Assembly (NCBI RefSeq): GCF_001592745.1
Contig: NZ_LUKD01000001.1
Span: forward strand, 1,185,384-1,249,383
Direction of reading: 5' to 3'
DNA from: Bdellovibrio bacteriovorus
Lineage (GTDB): Bacteria; Bdellovibrionota; Bdellovibrionia; Bdellovibrionales; Bdellovibrionaceae
DNA: 64,000 bases
A program made the translations under genes and the position numbers. The notes under the pieces are model-generated. The model did no database searches and was not told the DNA's origin. It worked only from the letters and a program-made list of their open reading frames with translations. Below are positions 60,712-64,000 of this stretch, piece after piece; positions within the stretch are counted from its first letter, which is position 1, and each line of letters opens with the position of its first letter.

Positions 60712-61689
60712 ATGGATAAAACCTCTTCTTTCTATAGTTTAGATCCTGAAAAAGTTCTGCAAGCGGCGGAAAATGCAGGGTTTTATCCGACGGGAGAGTT
60801 CACTCAGTTAAATTCCTATGAGAATCGCGTTTTTGATATCAAGCTAGAAGAAGCGCCCGAACCAAATGGCTCTACTAAGAACGTCATTGCCAAGTTCTAT
60901 CGCCCCAATCGCTGGAGCAAGGACGCCATTTTAGAAGAGCACGAGTTTCTGCTTTCCTTAAAAAATGAAGGCATTCCTGCCGTCGCTCCCCTTTTTCAAG
61001 GGCATGACAGCACGGTTTCTGAAGTTGATGGAATGTATGTCGCGTTTTTTCCAAAAGTTTTAGGAAGAATGCCGCAAGAGTTTCTAGACGGAGAACTTAA
61101 AAAAGTCGGCCGCCTGATGGCGCAAGTCCATAACATCGGCGCAAAGAAAAAAGCTCTTCATCGTCCGACGTTAGATACTAGCTATTATGGCGGTTGGGAT
61201 ACGATTGATTATTTGCATGACTGGATCATCCCCGAAGTTCGCAATCGTTACCTTACGGCGGCGGAAGACATTCTTTATGCTATCGACGATAGTTTTAATC
61301 CCTCTGAATTCATTCGCATCCACGGCGACTGCCATAAGGGAAATCTTTTAAATAACGGAAAAGAATTTTTCTTAGTCGACTTCGACGATTTCGTGAACGG
61401 CCCGGTGATTCAAGATTTCTGGATGCTTCTTTCCGGAGACAACGACACTTTGGATGAAGAGAAGTTTCAAATCATCGAAGGTTATGAAGAGCTGCGCGAG
61501 TTCCCAGATCACCAATGGTCCTGGATTCCACTATTACGCGGTCTTCGTATCATTTCTTACGCGGGATGGATTGCAAAGCGCTGGGAAGATCCAAGCTTCC
61601 CCCGTCTTTTCCCTGAGTTCAATACGTACAGATATTGGGCCGAAGAGGTCGAAGCTTTAGAAAAAATCGCCTGGCAAATTCAAGGATGA
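60712..61689 (+). CDS. srkA: SrkA/YihE-like protein kinase
   Basis: 325 aa from ATG 60712 (SD GGGAGC); an upstream frame would run through the hairpin. Length matches E. coli SrkA (328 aa). APH-like kinase features: FYRPNRWSKDAILEEHEFL (catalytic Lys region), HGDCHKGNLL catalytic loop and LVDFDDF metal site. SrkA is a stress-response Ser/Thr kinase that counters MazEF-linked death in E. coli. Overlaps the convergent esterase stop by 10 bp. Confidence 0.92.
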   Translation: MDKTSSFYSLDPEKVLQAAENAGFYPTGEFTQLNSYENRVFDIKLEEAPEPNGSTKNVIAKFYRPNRWSKDAILEEHEFLLSLKNEGIPAVAPLFQGHDSTVSEVDGMYVAFFPKVLGRMPQEFLDGELKKVGRLMAQVHNIGAKKKALHRPTLDTSYYGGWDTIDYLHDWIIPEVRNRYLTAAEDILYAIDDSFNPSEFIRIHGDCHKGNLLNNGKEFFLVDFDDFVNGPVIQDFWMLLSGDNDTLDEEKFQIIEGYEELREFPDHQWSWIPLLRGLRIISYAGWIAKRWEDPSFPRLFPEFNTYRYWAEEVEALEKIAWQIQG

Positions 61690-62477
61690 TCTAAAAACCA
61701 TTGAGTGATGAGTTCAGGTGCCTGCTCTAACCACTGATGTCTTGCTGTGGGATCAACAAAAAATTCTGTATCGATACCGTGAGCCTTTAATGTCTCGAAG
61801 TAGGGATACATGGTTCCCACTGGAACAACGGTATCTAGTTCCCCGTGTAAGAAAAGTGTTGGAGGATGATTTTCTGGAATCGCCGTTGGAACAAAACAAA
61901 CAGGCCCTTTGCAATCCGCAAAGGATGCGGATTCCACGGCCAAGGCCTTAAAGACACCTGGAAAACTGACAGCCATGCGGCTTGAATGATAGCCTCCGCT
62001 AGAGATACCGGTGGCATAAAGTCGCTTCATGTTTAATTTACCGAAACTCCCCTTTTTCATTTCTGAAAGCATCTCGGTAATAAAATAGAAATCTTCCGAC
62101 GTTTCGTAGTCAACGCCGATGAGATTTGTCATCCAAGCAACACCAGCAATGGCTCGGGGAGCAACGACGGCAAAGCCGCTGTCTAATAAAGATTGAATTA
62201 GACGGATCTCGTTATAACCGCCAAAAGGCATAAGCTTTTGTCTTGAAAACTCAACATCAAAAAAACTTCCTTGATAAAGAACGACTGTCGGCCATCCTCC
62301 ACGCGGAGTTTTACCTTTTGGAAGGGCGTAGCGAACTTCGCGAGTTAGGTGCGGGCCCGAAATCTCAAGAGTTTGAGACGGACATGTGATGCGATCCAAA
62401 ACCCCGCTAGTCTCACAGTTTGAAGCCTGCGCATTTACAGAGAACGCTGCGATTAAAGTTAAGAATGCGAATTTCAT
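61680..62477 (-). CDS. Exported alpha/beta hydrolase/esterase
   Basis: 265 aa from ATG 62475-62477 (SD GGAGG). Signal peptide FAFLTLIAAFSVNAQA. Nucleophile elbow GISSGGYHSSRMA, aspartate in LHGELDTVVPVG and His in ARHQWLEQ. Resembles PHB-depolymerase/poly(aspartic)-like esterases with a single alpha/beta domain. Cysteines CETSG, RITCPS, DCKGPVC suggest disulfides. Substrate unknown; secreted hydrolases are common in predatory bacteria. Confidence 0.88.
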   Translation of the reverse strand: MKFAFLTLIAAFSVNAQASNCETSGVLDRITCPSQTLEISGPHLTREVRYALPKGKTPRGGWPTVVLYQGSFFDVEFSRQKLMPFGGYNEIRLIQSLLDSGFAVVAPRAIAGVAWMTNLIGVDYETSEDFYFITEMLSEMKKGSFGKLNMKRLYATGISSGGYHSSRMAVSFPGVFKALAVESASFADCKGPVCFVPTAIPENHPPTLFLHGELDTVVPVGTMYPYFETLKAHGIDTEFFVDPTARHQWLEQAPELITQWFLDHP

Positions 62478-62682
62478 CCGGGCCGCCTCCATCAAAAGTT
62501 CCAAGGCTTTTATAGGAGAAAGAAAATACTTTGTCCCTTAAATCAGTTGACGGTTTCGCCGAGTATTTGTCAAAAGTGGTCTTAATAGAGGTCCACAATT
62601 ACCGTTACGTCTGTGAAAAACAGCGCACAAAGGCCTGACAAGCTCAAAGACTTTGGTAGTATCGGCCTCTTTGGGAGGACCT

Positions 62683-63342
62683 ATGAAATCAGTATTAATC
62701 ATGGCTGCATTACTTTTCACTTCTTTGGCGCAAGCAAACAGTGGCGTTTTGGGCGAATACAAGGGGACCTTGAAAGGTCAACTTCAATACAATCCCGCAA
62801 AAGGATCTAGCACTCTTCGTGATATTCAATGCGACTCTGCTTTAAACATTGAACTGACCGAGCAAGGTCTTTCTATTCCTTTTTCTTACTATTCTTGTAG
62901 CGACGATATCTTTAACGAATTCTTGGCTTACGTATTTGATGGAAACGACATTTACGTGGCCGATCGAAATGGAAAAGCCGATACCGCTAAAGGTGTCGTG
63001 GGCACGATAGAGCAAGATGGAACAATTCGCATCGCACATCCGACACAACGTCAGTTTCGTTTAGAAACAGGTTACATCAAAGAACCTTACTGCAATTTGC
63101 ACATGGGTGTGAATAAGTTCACTTATACTTTGCACACGACTTTGACGATGGTGCTTAAGAAGACTTCGACGAACTCATACTATTTTGAAAGAACCCAATT
63201 AGCAGAGAATATCCACACGGTTTACATGGGCCTTCCACCAAGAACAGAGCGTGTCGCCTGTGAGAAGATTCGCAAATCTTTGTCTCGCGAAAATCTTGTT
63301 TCTACGCAGCTTCGTGCGATCTCTGGTACACTCGTAAAGTAA
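62683..63342 (+). CDS. Exported protein of unknown function
   Basis: 219 aa from ATG 62683 (SD GGGAGG). Signal peptide VLIMAALLFTSLAQA. The mature protein is beta-rich with six or so cysteines (IQCDSA, YSCSDD, PYCNLH, RVACEKI), which points to disulfides in the periplasm. No family recognised. Confidence 0.75.
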   Translation: MKSVLIMAALLFTSLAQANSGVLGEYKGTLKGQLQYNPAKGSSTLRDIQCDSALNIELTEQGLSIPFSYYSCSDDIFNEFLAYVFDGNDIYVADRNGKADTAKGVVGTIEQDGTIRIAHPTQRQFRLETGYIKEPYCNLHMGVNKFTYTLHTTLTMVLKKTSTNSYYFERTQLAENIHTVYMGLPPRTERVACEKIRKSLSRENLVSTQLRAISGTLVK

Positions 63343-63357
63343 TTTTCATTTTAAGCT

Positions 63358-63388
63358 GGCGATAGGCCTTCCATTAAGACCTATCGCC
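63358..63388. terminator. Terminator between convergent exported-protein genes
   Basis: GGCGATAGG (63358-63366) pairs with CCTATCGCC (63380-63388); the stem extends inward after one mismatch. T-rich sequence follows on the plus strand. Confidence 0.65.
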
Positions 63389-63403
63389 CTTGATCTTTCT
63401 TCC

Positions 63404-63901
63404 CTAGTTATGGGAAACAAGCTGACATTTTAAAGTTGAACTGATGTCAGACTTTTTTTGCCCTCTTAAAGTCAAAGATTTCAAATTTACATTTGAGCCG
63501 TTAATTTCATAAACAGCTTCAAAATCATTTGCAGGGTTCGTTGCACTCTTTAGGTAAATGTGATGGATGCCTTCTTCATTCTGATTGTAGAACGCTGTCG
63601 CATCTACATTATTAATGCTTGTACCACTATGGTTGTAATACTGAGTAGAACCGCAGTTTCTTGAAGGGCATTTACCTGCAATCGCAAAGACTGCGCTGTA
63701 TTCCAGATCATAACTCACTTGATGCAAGCGTGGTGCAGAGAGTTCCGTTGCAATCACTTTAAAGGATACGTCAGAGAGTCCATAAGAAACATCTGCGGCT
63801 TCTACGCATTTAATTTCTTGCTCACTCACTGACTTTTCCACAAGTGCATGTGCATAACTTCCGACGAACAACGCTGCGATCAACAAGATTTTTACTTTCA
63901 T
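63404..63901 (-). CDS. Exported protein of unknown function
   Basis: 165 aa. Signal peptide ILLIAALFVGSYAHA; mature part beta-rich with four cysteines (IKCVEA, GKCPSRNCGS, LKCQLV). No family recognised. Start ATG 63899-63901 has SD AGGAGG. The last 99 bp of the window (63902-64000) are its upstream region, A/T-rich, without another gene. Confidence 0.75.
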   Translation of the reverse strand: MKVKILLIAALFVGSYAHALVEKSVSEQEIKCVEAADVSYGLSDVSFKVIATELSAPRLHQVSYDLEYSAVFAIAGKCPSRNCGSTQYYNHSGTSINNVDATAFYNQNEEGIHHIYLKSATNPANDFEAVYEINGSNVNLKSLTLRGQKKSDISSTLKCQLVSHN

Positions 63902-64000
63902 TTTTCCTCCTAGGATTTGTTCCTACATTTAGTGTCTATGTTGCGTTGATCTTAAATATTCTTAAATTATGTATTTGTATAATTCATATATTTCAGTTTA

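Overview
The window looks like a chromosomal segment of a Bdellovibrio-like predatory bacterium (Bdellovibrionota). This rests on a TIGR02147-family protein (54.9-56.0 kb), two chemoreceptors without an obvious HAMP domain, many small secreted proteins of unknown function, moderate GC content and tight gene packing. It is an inference from gene content; there is no rRNA here to settle it.

Layout. 0-8.5 kb: an SDR/LysR divergent pair, a YjdM-like zinc-ribbon protein, an erythromycin-esterase-like protein, two chemoreceptors flanking a glutathione peroxidase, and a BON-domain protein. 8.5-21.4 kb: a DNA repair/modification pair (radical SAM protein plus a DUF4130-UdgX fusion) and a run of housekeeping, redox and regulatory genes (TrxR-like oxidoreductase/LysR, DUF2239/MFS, MBL-fold, SRPBCC, HAD, FusB-like FBP, CBS, SDR). 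21.5-29.1 kb: a translationally coupled carotenoid operon on the minus strand (crtY, GGPP synthase, crtI, crtB, an unknown membrane protein, a GT2 glycosyltransferase, DUF2141), divergent from a B12-binding MerR regulator that probably controls it. 29.2-39.4 kb: MarR-GNAT fusion, DHFR-like protein, AbgT transporter, KatG, an ECF sigma factor module with a YciI-like protein and a DoxX-like protein, and an ArsR/SDR pair.

39.6-54.2 kb is the accessory part. It holds (i) an operon of a ParB/Srx-like protein, a Dam-type DNA adenine methyltransferase and a SIR2-like protein; (ii) a stand-alone FtsH-protease-like (M41) protein; (iii) an unrecognised four-gene overlapping operon (223, 932, 427 and 124 aa) whose largest protein resembles the helical-repeat part of large defence ATPases but has no NTPase domain; (iv) an XRE regulator, a recombinase-like protein without its catalytic domain and a tiny secreted peptide; and (v) cargo-like metabolic genes ending in an EamA/MarR pair. 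The segment ends at the 3' end of ssrA (tmRNA, minus strand). A degenerate copy of that 3' end lies in the same orientation at 43.67 kb, and an inverted copy sits about 100 bp beyond ssrA. This fits an integrative element that used ssrA as its attachment site. Both (i) and (iii) are candidate anti-phage systems.

54.5-64 kb returns to core-like genes: the TIGR02147 protein, several exported proteins, a proline-rich lipoprotein, a PAP2 phosphatase, a YgjP-like metallopeptidase, an SrkA-like kinase and an exported esterase.

The regulatory DNA is unusually readable. The clearest case is a face-to-face pair of promoters, each TGTCACA-N16-CGTC, between the YciI and ECF sigma genes (35314-35375). 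It matches the motif known for the ECF41 group. Several near-perfect palindromes also lie between divergent gene pairs. No rRNA, CRISPR array or complete insertion sequence was seen, and no tRNA gene was recognised other than tmRNA.
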